A DNA stretch of 64,000 nt from Durusdinium trenchii (taxonomy: Eukaryota; Sar; Dinophyceae; Suessiales; Symbiodiniaceae): contig CAXAMN010006557.1 in the NCBI GenBank assembly GCA_963970005.1, forward strand, positions 1 to 64,000. Reading direction: 5' to 3'. The position numbers were made by a program, and so were the translations under genes. Shown piece after piece: positions 32,166 to 41,318 of this stretch (within the stretch, counting starts at the first letter, position 1; every line of letters starts with the position of its first letter). The notes below the pieces were generated by a model. The model worked only from the letters and a program-made list of their open reading frames with translations. It ran no database searches and was not told the DNA's origin.

Positions 32166-32563
32166 GGTATAGATACCCAGGGTAGCTACAATTCAGTTGC
32201 CAGGTATAGTACTTCAAGTTCCCTTTCCATCATCTGAATGGGAAGGTCTAGTTGGCACCTTGCCAGGTTTAGATACCCTGGGTATAGTACTTCAAGTTCC
32301 CTTTCCATCAACCGCTCGATAACCTTTACACACGCACAGCAATCCGCAGCTTTGAAGTCTCATGCGCGCGATACCTGGGAACAGAACTGTAGCTACGCTG
32401 GGTCCGTATAAATGCTATGTTGCCATACCTCTTACACACCCATTATAAGTTCAAAGCACGAATGAGACTTCAAAGCTGTGGTTTGCTGTGCATGTGTAAA
32501 GGTTATCAAGCGGTCGACGGAAAGGGAACTGGAAGTGCTAGACCATGCCACTGAACTGAGTTA
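32166..32563. mobile_element. foldback element, first copy
   Basis: A left arm around 32290-32365 and a right arm around 32460-32550 are inverted copies (AACCGCTCGATAACCTTTAC against its reverse). A direct duplication of the outer GGTATAGATACC segment precedes it. Confidence 0.75.
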
Positions 32564-32883
32564 CCTTAGGTCCGTATAAATGCTAGTGTGCCATACTTCC
32601 GACACACCTCTACAAGTTCAAAGCACGTATGAGACTGGAGAGGGAATTTGAAGTGCACCATCACCGGATCATTGGATATTCGATCGCAATCCCTTCTTTC
32701 GGTGTAAACTATCCTGTGTAAACTATCCTTTTGCTGGGCAAGAGATTGTGACTCCCTGAAAGAATCATGATGACTGTACATGGATAAGAGGCCCCTCCTA
32801 AAAAGACCCATTTCCGCTACAACAAGGTCGATGTTTGGATGGAGTTTCAATGCTTTTCCTATTTGCATGGACCCTTTCCGCTG

Positions 32884-32963
32884 CCTGGGTCCGCGCGCGC
32901 GCGTGCGCGTCTACGGTCGAGTGGCGCCCACAAGGCGCGCGCGCAAGCGCGCGGACCCAGGGT
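32884..32963. repeat. GC-rich hairpin ending in CCTGGGTCCGCGC / GCGCGGACCCAGG
   Basis: Perfect outer arms with alternating CG inside. A second inverted pair (GTCGAGTGGCG with CGCCACTCGAC) overlaps on the right. The same CTGGGTCCGCGC ends occur at the centre of the foldback element at 33469-34036. Confidence 0.75.
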
Positions 32964-33468
32964 GTTACTGCCAGGAGTCGCCACTCGACAGAGTTGACAA
33001 AATCGCTGTTCCTGACCAAAGCTGATACTTCAAAATACGGGTCGATTGTCAGAATACGTCCCTTTCATGACAAACCAGGTTTTCGGACCTTGGACCCATA
33101 TTCTTGAAAAGACCTTCCAAAAGGAAGGACCTAGAGGCCCTAGGAGAATAATTATGTTCCACCATCGGTTGCCGGCATCATTGGATCCACTGGGTGACTT
33201 GGTGCCAACATGCACCAAATCACTGCAATTTGCTTGAAACAAACTTGAACCTTTCAAACACTGGTTACGAAAGCCAGCCTTCGTAGAAGGCGCCAGCTGA
33301 GTTGTGCTTGGCGAACGAAGTGAGTAGCTCGGTGCTGGGGGAGGAGGGTGGACGGATGGAAGGTTTTTTGAGGTCGTGTTGGAAGTGTTTTTTGAGGGGT
33401 GGTGATGCAAGAAATGCAATTTGCATCATTTGCATCATCTGAATGGTAAGGTGTAGTTGGCACCTTGC

Positions 33469-34036
33469 CAGGTATAGATACGCAGGGTAGCTATAGTGCA
33501 GTTACCAGGTATAGTACTTCAAGTTCCCTTTCCATCAACCGCTCGATAACCTTCACACACGCACAGCAATCCGCAGCTTTGATGTCTCATTCTTGCATTG
33601 AACTTATATAGGTGTGTAAGAGGTACAACATAGCATTTATACGGACCCAGTGTAGCTATAATTCTATTGCCAGGTATCCCACTTCAATTTCCCCACCCTG
33701 GGTCCGCGCAACTCAGGGTATACCTGGCAACCGCCTTGTAGGTGCCCTGGGTCCCCGCGCCCGCGCGCGCACCTAAATCACTGGCAGCCGGGAGCCAGCA
33801 AGGCGCGCGCGGACCCAGGGTGGGATACCTGGGAACAGAATTGTAGCTACCCTGGGTCCGTATAAATGCTATGTTGCTATACCTCTTACACACCTATATA
33901 AGTTCAATGCAAGAATGAGACTTCAAAGCTGTGGTTTGCTGTGCATGTGTAAAGGTTATCGAGCGGTTGACGGAAAGGGAACTTGAAGTACTATACCTGG
34001 TAACTGAGTTGTAGTTATTCTGGGTATCTATACCTG
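33469..34036. mobile_element. ~570-bp foldback element with ~220-bp arms
   Basis: Left arm 33469-33712 and right arm about 33826-34036 are near-perfect inverted copies, from GGTATAGATAC to the central CTGGGTCCGCGC hairpins. No coding potential. Related to 32166-32563. Confidence 0.85.
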
Positions 34037-34329
34037 CGCCAGCCGAGTAGAAGGGGGATTCGGGGGGGGTGGCCTGAGAAAGCACACTCGAAAGTAAGAA
34101 CGCTGGCTTTCGTTTTGCAGCTTCTCAGGTGCAACAAATTCATGCCTCTCAACATTGTGAATGTGCATGTCGACTGCGCAGGCTCACAAAGTCTGGGTGC
34201 CCCGGGCGGGTGCTTCTAGCGACTGCGCTCTCGTTGTGGCGCCGTGCGCATTTTCGCACATGGTGGTCACTTTTCGTGGCAGGCGCAGGGAAACCTCGTG
34301 CTGTGGTGCTTCAAAGTCGACTTTTCGTG

Positions 34330-34775
34330 ACAGGTGCAAGGGATCGGAGCTGTTTTAAGTCGAAATGCAGTTTCGTGGCAGGTGCAGCACTTTGGACATG
34401 GTGGTGATAGTCGAGGAGCTCAGATTTCGTGACAGGTACAGTGAATCGTGACTTTTGGACATGTGGCTCGTTTGCAGATTTCGTGGCATGGCAGTCTGTG
34501 ACCCTCGATGTGCAAATTTCGTGGCAGGTGCAGCGCTTTGTGAACCTCGACAGATTTTGTGACAGGCACAGCGCTTTGCGAACCTCGATGTGCAGATTTT
34601 GTGGCAGGCGCAGCACTTTGTGAACCTCGACGTGCAGATTTCGTGGCAGGCACAGCATTTGGTGAACCTCGATGTGGATTTCGTGGCAGGCACAGCACTT
34701 GGCGAACCTCAAAGTGGAGATTTCATGGCAGGCGCAGTACTTTGTGAACCTGGAAGTGCAGATTTCAGCGCATTC
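34330..34775. repeat. 42-bp minisatellite, units in multiples of three
   Basis: About ten units of the form GATTTCGTGGCAGGCGCAGC-ACTTTGTGAACCTCGA. Most are 42 bp, some 39. Length is kept in codons, so repeated peptides appear on both strands: ADFVAGAALCEPRC on plus and CCACHEICTSRFTK on minus. Confidence 0.92.
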
Positions 34776-34915
34776 TCATACTCACTTCCACTCTCACACT
34801 CGCACTCACACACTCACTCTCACTCTCCCTCTCCCTCTCATTCTCACTCTCACTCTAATTCTCACACTCACTCACCACCACCGCCACCGTCACCACGATC
34901 CCCACCTTCATCACC
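34776..34915. repeat. CTCACT/CACTCT low-complexity tract
   Basis: CT/CA-rich hexamer-like repeats ending in ACCACCAC triplets. Confidence 0.9.
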
Positions 34916-35129
34916 ACCATCACCTCTTTGGACCCCAATGCGTCTAGATCTCTACACTTTCTGCTTATAGACCTCACACACACGGTTTGGGGTCTCTTGC
35001 CCGGATAATTTGTGAGTCTCATATGAAACAAGGTTTTGCCATCCAAATGGGGGGAAATATTCATCAAGAGTCTCCATTTTTGGGCAAGTCTCAGTGCTTG
35101 GCAAGTCTACGTGCGCTCAGTGTTTTCAG

Positions 35130-35290
35130 GGTTTGGGAGCTCGGGTCTGAACGAAGCCGTCCGTCTCGGTGCTTTTGAGGCATTGGAAGCACCCCTTGAG
35201 GAGCGAGCGTTGAGTGTGTTGGATCCGGCGCCACTGGTGCCACCTGGCATGTCCATGGTGCCCTTCCGACCACCACCAGGACTGGAGGAG
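35130..35290 (+). CDS. CCCH gene copy A, PFRPPPGLE exon
   Basis: After TGTTTTCAG the frame reads an acidic helix (FEALEAPLEERALSVLDPAP) and then PFRPPPGLEE up to GAGGAG|GTACTT, phase 0. The same PFRPPPGLE block occurs in copy B at about 37520. Entry phase (1) does not fit the first exon's phase-0 exit, so a further exon is likely in between. Confidence 0.66.
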
Positions 35291-35506
35291 GTACTTCCAC
35301 CGCCAAGCAGGAAGCCTCCTAGCCTGAAGCTTGGAAGGTCAATGGAGTGTGTTTGAAGGGACATCCTGGAATGATCCCAGCCACAGTTGTAAGGAGGTGA
35401 AGATGATTTGGATTCAATTCAAGTGAATTAAACATCAGGGGTTGGTGCAGGTATGTGCAGGTCACCTTTTTCGGGAATGTTTCTTCCCACCTTCGTGCTC
35501 GTGCAG

Positions 35507-35767
35507 GGCAAGCCTGCGGTAGTTTTGCCAAAGCGTTCGACTCTCATGTCAGCAAGGAATGACTTGGACTCGCTCAGCTTGGCTCCAACTTCATTGCCGT
35601 GCACACCTGCTCAGTCATCGTTGCCATGCACACCCGGTCAGTCCTCATTGCCATGCACACCTGGTCAATACTCATTGCCATGCACACCTGGCCAGAAAGG
35701 CCAGCAGAGTTTGCGAAGGGAACATGGACTCCCTTCGATCAATTCAGAGTCAGTGTATAGCGCTTAA
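35507..35767 (+). CDS. CCCH gene copy A, terminal exon with SLPCTPGQ repeats
   Basis: After CTCGTGCAG in phase 0, fitting the exon ending at 35290. It reads KRSTLMSARNDLDSLSLAPT, then four tandem 27-nt units (SSLPCTPGQ), then a tail to TAA. Copy B has a matching RNDFDSLS...PCTP exon with a single unit. The repeats are Ser/Thr/Pro-rich with one Cys each, possibly phosphorylated. Confidence 0.68.
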   Translation, partial: GKPAVVLPKRSTLMSARNDLDSLSLAPTSLPCTPAQSSLPCTPGQSSLPCTPGQYSLPCTPGQKGQQSLRREHGLPSINSESVYSA

Positions 35768-35847
35768 ACAATTTTCTATCATATATGAAATCTGTACAGC
35801 CCTGGTCCTGATTGAAGCTGAGGTAATCTATACAGCCTGGCAGGAAT

Positions 35848-36081
35848 TTGTGGCCTCTAAGGGGAGGCCGGCCTGGCCAGAGGGCCGGGCAGTTTTTCAG
35901 GTGGTCCACAGAGATCATCAGCATGAGCTTCAGCGCTTTCAATCGGTCCAGATTTGCTTCATCTCGGGTTGAGACCCCGCCATTTTCACCCATGTTCGAG
36001 ATGCGTTGGTCGGCCAATCGCATAAGCCTTGGTCCACTCAGCGTGGGGAAACCTCGGCATGCCAAGGTTTGCTCAAGATGA
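35848..36081 (+). CDS. exon of uncertain gene and strand
   Basis: After TTTTTCAG the plus frame reads EIISMSFSAFNRSRFASSRV and on to a TGA. A 126-codon minus frame (35739-36119) is also protein-like (DRLKALKLMLMISVDHLK). I favour plus because of the acceptor. Confidence 0.4.
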   Translation: MWPLRGGRPGQRAGQFFRWSTEIISMSFSAFNRSRFASSRVETPPFSPMFEMRWSANRISLGPLSVGKPRHAKVCSR

Positions 36082-36189
36082 GCAAACAGACTGTCTGATG
36101 AGCGGTTTGTCAGAAACATTGTGGACGGTGATGACTTCTTTGTTGAATGAAAAGACTTGTAGGTGTGGATTGACCATGTCAGTCGTAGT

Positions 36190-36380
36190 TAGTCTCTTTT
36201 GTTCATTTTCGGTGGTCAACTGGGGTCTCCATGGTTTTGAACCACAGGCATTCCATGCTCGGCGCTGGATGATGTTGCATTCTTTGGGCTGTCTGGGCAG
36301 GGAGGCGCTCGTCGCATCACAGCTCGTGGCTCAAGCTTTCCGCACGGCTTCCTGCGCGTTCGACACATCTCTTGTCACTG
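36190..36380 (+). CDS. exon just before the third CCCH frame
   Basis: Open frame with WMMLHSLGCLGREALVASQL ending at CACTG|GTGAAA. Its read-through stop overlaps the ATG of the next CCCH frame. Confidence 0.45.
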
Positions 36381-36387
36381 GTGAAAG

Positions 36388-36597
36388 ATGACGGCATCTG
36401 ATTTGCGAGCGGCATTGAAGTGCACCAAGGTTTGCAGACATTGGAAGGTAGGTACATGCAGCAAGGGCACTGGGTGCAATTTCGCACATTCAGCCCCTAG
36501 GCGGAGACCCTTAGTATACGGCGGACTGATTGAGTTGAGAGAGAGGGGAGCTCTAGGGGATGAAGATGGATGCAAACGGAGTCGACTGAGTCGGTAG
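36388..36597 (+). CDS. CCCH zinc-finger protein, copy C
   Basis: ATG to TAG, 69 codons. One finger with C-x7-C-x5-C-x3-H spacing (CRHWKVGTCSKGTGCNFAH) preceded by AALKCTK, then a basic/acidic tail. It lacks the DLELREQPN leader of copies A and B, so it is a more distant relative or a first exon. AAG|GTAGGT inside the finger looks like a donor, but using it would break the finger. Confidence 0.65.
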   Translation: MTASDLRAALKCTKVCRHWKVGTCSKGTGCNFAHSAPRRRPLVYGGLIELRERGALGDEDGCKRSRLSR

Positions 36598-36977
36598 CAA
36601 CACATGTGACTCAGCCCAAGAAGTGACTCAGCCCGCGTGGAGAGCGCATGACGTATTCGGTTAAACAGAGCTGAGGACCTGTAGGCGGTTCTTCAACACT
36701 GCCGACGGCCACATGACCCACCCCGGAACTTACGTCCATGGTCCATGGTATTTTATGGTTTGAGTCAATTTGAGTGGCTATATGATGTATTCAGAATTGG
36801 CATTCCCCGCACACTCTGCACACACACATAGTAGGAATTTCTTTCTCCATCTTTCACCACAAGGCTTCAGTTGTTTCCTAAACTTCCCACCTCGAACTCG
36901 CCAGATCACCAAACATGGCGAACTTTGAAAATGCGTTCTTCGTCGCCCGGCGACCTACCGGCTTGTGAACATACCAG

Positions 36978-37166
36978 GATTTGGAGTTGCGCGAGCAGCC
37001 GAACTGGACGAAGACCGAACTTTGCTTCCGTTTTATGTCGAAGGGTCGCTGTGGCAAGGGCGCCTCCTGCTCCTTCGCCCATGGTCGAGGGGAACTCCGC
37101 GGCTCCACGGCTGCGGCACTCCCAAGAGCTCCAGAGCGTCGAAAGGGTCTCACCGAGCCAATGAAG
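36978..37166 (+). CDS. CCCH zinc-finger protein, copy B, finger exon
   Basis: After ATACCAG in phase 0: DLELREQPN, then a C-x8-C-x5-C-x3-H finger (CFRFMSKGRCGKGASCSFAH), GRGELR, and TEPMK at ATGAAG|GTGGAC, phase 0. Sixty-three codons. Closely similar to copy A through the finger. A start exon may lie at ATG 36915 (MANFENAFFVAR), spliced by a non-GT donor; this is not proven. Confidence 0.76.
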
Positions 37167-37412
37167 GTGGACATTCATCGAGCTGCTTGCCTTGCAAGAT
37201 GTAGATCAGATGAATCAAGCAGCTCTAAGCCTCATCAGCCCTTTTCTGTTTTTTTGCGTCACAATGAGACAAGGCAGGAACGATGTTTTGTAAAGTTCTA
37301 ATGTGCACATTGCAGTTGGTCCTTAAACACCCTGGACCCTGCCAGATAATACATATTCGAATTCAAAGATTGAATTGTTCTTTTTTTTGCAAATCTTCTC
37401 GGATCCTCCGAG

Positions 37413-37568
37413 GAGTTTTCTAGACTTCTTTTCATTGCTCGGTCGTCGAACGCAGTCGGTCTTCCTCCGGCTGAGGTGTCCGACCAGACCACGGCGTGGG
37501 ACACATGGACACAGCTGCCCTTCCGACCGCCACCGGGCCTCGAGCCACCGCCTTTCATCTTCAGCCTA
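37413..37568 (+). CDS. CCCH gene copy B, PFRPPPGLE exon
   Basis: After TCCGAG in phase 0, matching the finger exon across a 246-nt intron. Reads EFSRLLFIARSSNAVG, then TWTQLPFRPPPGLEPPPF. A possible donor is CCTA|GTGAAG. Read through, it stops at 37587. Confidence 0.62.
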
Positions 37569-38150
37569 GTGAAGCTGAGCAGGGTTTAGGGTTTAGCAAG
37601 TCTTTTGACCAAGGCAAGATTGTTTGACCCTCTTTGATGCAAAAAAGCCAAGTTCTTGGACCCCGGAAGACTGTCCTCTGCAAGCCGCGAAGAGTACGTA
37701 CGTTGACAAACAGGTCATTTGGTTCATTTGACAAACGGGTCATAAAGAGAAGACTTGGACGTCTTCGCGACTGTGCGTCCATCCCGATGTTGAGGACCGA
37801 TGTCATTGGGCAACTTGGTTCAATCCAAACAAGGCACCGGGCAACCTCCCACGTTCCTTCCCTTCCCACCGTCCTCGGCCTTACTGACCTGTCATTGAGG
37901 GTCCGCAAAAACCACGGGTTTTGGCCCTCGAGGGACCGGAACCAAGGTTCTCGGAGGAACTGGTGAAGCAGAAAAGATCAAGCTCAAAGACTTGGTGTGT
38001 CGTGCGAGCAACTGGTGAAAACATGGTGAAAACATCCACGCAACTGCGACATGATGACGGGGATAGGCCCTGACACCTGTTGGTGGCATGGCCTTCCAGG
38101 AAAACCCTGCCATCCACTTCCGTCTGCGTCAGAGTTTGAGAATGTTTGAG

Positions 38151-38247
38151 ATATCGACTGGCTAAACCGAGGAACGACTTCGACTCCCTCAGCATCGCTT
38201 CAACCTCGTTTCCCTGCACTCCTCGTGTTGAGGGAGACAAGCCATAG
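38151..38247 (+). CDS. CCCH gene copy B, terminal exon
   Basis: After GTTTGAG: RLAKPRNDFDSLSIASTSFP-CTP, then a short tail to TAG. Matches copy A's RNDLDSLS...PCTP exon, with one PCTP unit instead of four. Entry phase does not simply fit the exon ending at 37568. Confidence 0.58.
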
Positions 38248-38348
38248 CGGGTGACAGAGAGTTGCTGAAGGCCTTTTCAGGGCACCCAGAGTTTGTTGGC
38301 AACAACAGAGTCTTCAGACGGTTTGTCTGAGCCTCCAAGAAATGTATA

Positions 38349-38789
38349 GTGAGTGTTTTGTACAGCTTTTCTCGATGTACAGCTCTGAATGAACAGAGAG
38401 GAATTCGAAGTCATGCAGTGTACAGCTCTGACAAAATGCAGAGGAATTTTCGCCCGTGTACAGCCTGGCAAGGAGTTTTGAAGACGTCTAAGGAGTTGGT
38501 TCTCTCTCAGGCGAGGGACGGTGAACCAGTTGCTGGAGAATCCATTTTCTGGCCAGCAGAAGGGTTGCCCAGAGCGGCGGTCCCCTTTGCTTCAGGCCAC
38601 GCGGCCATGCGGCCACTCTACGATCTCGATGTCCAAGTGGAGTCCGGACATGTGGCGCCAAATGGAAAGCAATCATGTGGACTCCAAAGTGGGTTCTCCT
38701 CACTCGTGGACTCCTGTGGATGTTTGCTTTGTTTCGCTGCGGCAACTGCCTATGCATGCGAACTTTTGAAGACAACTAAGAGATACTAA
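38349..38789 (+). CDS. 146-codon single open frame, unknown protein
   Basis: ATG to TAA. Contains duplicated segments around TACAGCTCTG, a balanced middle (ELVLSQARDGEPVAGESIFW) and a hydrophobic C-terminal stretch (LVDSCGCLLCFAAATAYA) that could be a membrane segment. A minus frame partly overlaps. Confidence 0.5.
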   Translation: MSVLYSFSRCTALNEQRGIRSHAVYSSDKMQRNFRPCTAWQGVLKTSKELVLSQARDGEPVAGESIFWPAEGLPRAAVPFASGHAAMRPLYDLDVQVESGHVAPNGKQSCGLQSGFSSLVDSCGCLLCFAAATAYACELLKTTKRY

Positions 38790-38825
38790 GAGAATGGATC
38801 CAACATATTTGTTCCGGGAAACACT

Positions 38826-39071
38826 TTGAGCCACATCCACCTATCTACGCCGAAGAAAGGCACGCTCAGTGCTTTTGTTTATGGCTATCTTTTGTGCTTT
38901 GAGAAAATGTGCAACCTGCTGCCTCAGCACATTTGCTTGCAAGGTCTTTGTCTCATGAACAGGTTTTGGGGCAGAGCTTTCGTCCCGTCCAAGACCCACA
39001 ACAAGTGTTTCTTCAAAAAGAACCCTTTCACTCAGCAAAATGAGTCTACCTGGTCTACCTCAGTAGTATAG
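38826..39071 (+). CDS. 81-codon open frame, unknown protein
   Basis: ATG to TAG with LSAFVYGYLLCFEKMCNLLP and a basic C-terminal half (KTHNKCFFKKNPF). Lies just after the previous frame and may be its neighbour or a later exon. Confidence 0.42.
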   Translation: MSHIHLSTPKKGTLSAFVYGYLLCFEKMCNLLPQHICLQGLCLMNRFWGRAFVPSKTHNKCFFKKNPFTQQNESTWSTSVV

Positions 39072-39490
39072 TGATTTTATTGGGCTTCGTGCCCCCGACG
39101 GTTTTGGAGAGAGGAGCTGCAAAACACAGAGGGATTGGCTGCAAAATCTCCAAACCTCTCCTGCACCCAACAAAAACATATACGAAAAAAAAAGCAAAAA
39201 AGAAAAAGAACGACGCTTTGCAAACTGAATATAAGACACATATAATGACACTCGATCTCTTCTCGCAGGTTGCAGGAACGGCTGCTGTGCCTCTCGGAAG
39301 CGGGAGAAACATAACTTGACGTGACATCGGTTTGGTGTCGCTCGGTCGGGCGTCATACATTTGGAGGTATGGATTTGTCCATGTCCAATAAACACCAGTT
39401 GTGATTGAAATCGCACAGAGGCCGAAGCAACGTTCGGCAGTGTAATAGAATCTACTTGTTGGGGCCTGGTCGAACACGCGATCAACTGAG

Positions 39491-39572
39491 GCGACCGGAC
39501 GCGCTTGGGGGAGCTGCAACGGAACTTCCGGGCAGAGGAGGCAGAGGGGAGGGCATCGAACGGCCAAACGAG
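39491..39572 (+). CDS. short exon, charged helix
   Basis: From CAACTGAG to AACGAG|GTGAAG. Reads DRTRLGELQRNFRAEEAEGR. Typical of the recurring Arg/Glu/Ala exons here. A 189-codon minus frame covers it. Confidence 0.45.
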
Positions 39573-40009
39573 GTGAAGATTTGGAGTTGGAATTATTCAT
39601 TGAACATCTACGGGGGGATGACATGAATCAATCCACATGATGTCATCGATCTATGTGGTGTTCGGTGGCTAGCATCTTCCAGCATTTGCCATATGTGCAG
39701 GTCATTGGACGCTTGAAGGAAAGTGTCTTTCAATAGATATATCGAACGCAACCAAAGCAAACGTCCTACTTGCTTGTCTCCAGGATATTTGCAACACCAT
39801 AATTTTTAGTCACACGCATTGAGACACATTCCTCCCTCACACACACACACAAAAAAACAAAGGGTCAATCACCAATGCAAGTTTTCATGGGTCTCCCATT
39901 TGTAGTTGAACCTGCAGCACGATGATGATTCAACAAATTGATATCAACAGAGAGGCTTCAGAACTGTTGAGTTGGCAGTCGGAGGAGCGTCTTACCTCGA
40001 GTCTTCCAG

Positions 40010-40102
40010 CATGCTCGGAACGCGAGACCAACCATCAAGGCTTGCTCTTCCAGCTTGAGGGACGAGTTGCAGCAGGCGGAGGAGCGTTCGTCTTTTCCAT
40101 CG
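40010..40102 (+). CDS. short exon, charged helix, phase 0 at both ends
   Basis: From GTCTTCCAG to CCATCG|GTGAGC, exactly 31 codons: HARNARPTIKACSSSLRDEL, then QQAEERSSFPS. Strong borders. Confidence 0.6.
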
Positions 40103-40202
40103 GTGAGCTCCGGTGCCTCGGTGAACTCCGGGTGATGTCGGGTGTCATGGAGTGGATTTAGAAACGGGTTGGCGTCCGTTTCTATCCCAGACACAACCTG
40201 CC

Positions 40203-40285
40203 TGGGACTGCCATATATATGCCGCATTATGCCGCCCCATTGACCCCCCCAAACCACCCCAACTCATAGGCATATGGCAGTCCCA
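40203..40285. repeat. hairpin: TGGGACTGCCATAT ... ATATGGCAGTCCCA
   Basis: Arms 40203-40222 and 40269-40285 pair nearly perfectly around a 46-nt loop, ending at the ATG of the next frame. Confidence 0.75.
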
Positions 40286-40500
40286 TGGAGTGTTTGGCTA
40301 TCATAGACCATGGGACTTTGGCCTACGCAGCAGTAGAATTGGGATTGAGCCACAAAAGGCCCGTCTTGTCGTGCCTGTCCCCTGGGTCTTTTTGTAGACG
40401 TGAAAATCCTGTGGATGTCGCCAGGTGGCGCAGAAAACCACACGGTGCATCGTGGTTTTCGGGCCAGAGGGCTTCGACGATCTCCATTGCATCTCCTTAA
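40285..40500 (+). CDS. 71-codon open frame, unknown protein
   Basis: ATG to TAA (MECLAIIDHGTLAYAAVELG, then a basic RRENPVDVARWRRKPHG). Complete as read. A minus frame overlaps. Confidence 0.45.
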   Translation: MECLAIIDHGTLAYAAVELGLSHKRPVLSCLSPGSFCRRENPVDVARWRRKPHGASWFSGQRASTISIASP

Positions 40501-40577
40501 GCCTTTTCGGGTTCAATAGTATGCGATCATGATGTTCTATATTATAAATTACAAAGGCATGTCCAATCGCACACCTT

Positions 40578-40928
40578 TTGACACAATGGACCTCAATGAG
40601 GTCATCACCTGCTGGTCACGTAAGGCTGGCTCGCATCACCGTCCTTTTTTGCTCGCATCAAAGAATTGCGCATGTGCAGAATTGCGCGTCTGTGGCGCGC
40701 TCTTCTGCGGCGCAGGAGTCCCTCACACAGCGGAACACGATTCTGACCACCTGGGAAGAAAGCGTTTCCAACTCTGAGGCGGTCGAGCCGCGCGGGACGC
40801 GTCACGTGGAACGCCGCTTGTATACGGGACGTCCGGTTTCCGGTTCGATCCCACCAGGGTGGGGGGCTTCGGCGATCGGGCGAGGGTGGCGAGCCGGGCT
40901 GGGCGGATGGCTTTCTTCCAGAAAGTGA
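40578..40928 (+). CDS. exon within an open frame, unknown protein
   Basis: The GC-rich part from about 40660 reads NCASVARSSAAQESLTQRNT and WEESVSNSEAVEPRGTR, helical and then Gly/Arg-rich, to TGA. The 5' border is unsure. Confidence 0.45.
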   Translation: MTQWTSMRSSPAGHVRLARITVLFCSHQRIAHVQNCASVARSSAAQESLTQRNTILTTWEESVSNSEAVEPRGTRHVERRLYTGRPVSGSIPPGWGASAIGRGWRAGLGGWLSSRK

Positions 40929-41240
40929 TACAGGGATACAGTGAATTGTCTCAAGATGCTGGACAAGGATGTCTGGCGGATGTTTCACTGCAGAATTCTG
41001 TATGCTGGACATGGGGAAGGTGTTGGAGAAGTTCGGCATCCAAAGCAAGTGATCATTCATACGACGTGCTACTCCCAAAGATAACCAACATACCTAGCAT
41101 TTTATAGATGCTCTAAAATGTATTGAGTGCAGTTTTGATGATATGGATATGACATGGTATAACTCAACGGAAATGTGATCCAGAAGGTTTTGATATGGAA
41201 ATGTGATCCGCAAATGTGATGCCGTGCGGCCAGGGGGGTC

Positions 41241-41318
41241 TTGCAAGAAGCAGAGTCCGAGCTCGACAGCTGCACTCAGGAGCTGAAGGCGGTTTATTGG
41301 GAGCTGAAGGCGGACTGA
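41241..41318 (+). CDS. short exon, Glu/Leu coiled-coil-like
   Basis: Reads LQEAESELDSCTQELKAVYW, then ELKAD and TGA. A duplicated GAGCTGAAGGCGG suggests two near-identical heptads. Confidence 0.45.
   Translation: MQEAESELDSCTQELKAVYWELKAD

Larger units (their letters stand above)
31036..35129. other. long interval between copy A exons, filled with repeats
   Basis: If the exons at 35130 and 35507 belong to copy A, this is a ~4.1 kb intron. It holds a GC-rich island (31404-31937), foldback elements, direct repeats (31915-32215 and 33265-33520) and a 42-bp minisatellite. Confidence 0.5.

Noticed and set aside
31915..33520. LTR retrotransposon from the two long direct repeats
   Set aside because: No gag, protease, reverse transcriptase or integrase frame between them, no primer-binding site, and the repeats are mosaics of foldback pieces.
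36388..36597. AAG|GTAGGT inside the copy C finger as a donor
   Set aside because: Splicing there would remove the last two Cys and the His of the CCCH finger. Reading through gives an intact finger, so the site is probably unused.
39055..39624. 189-codon minus-strand membrane protein
   Set aside because: Its apparent membrane segment is poly-Phe translated from an A-rich run on plus. A plus exon with AG and GTGAAG borders lies inside.
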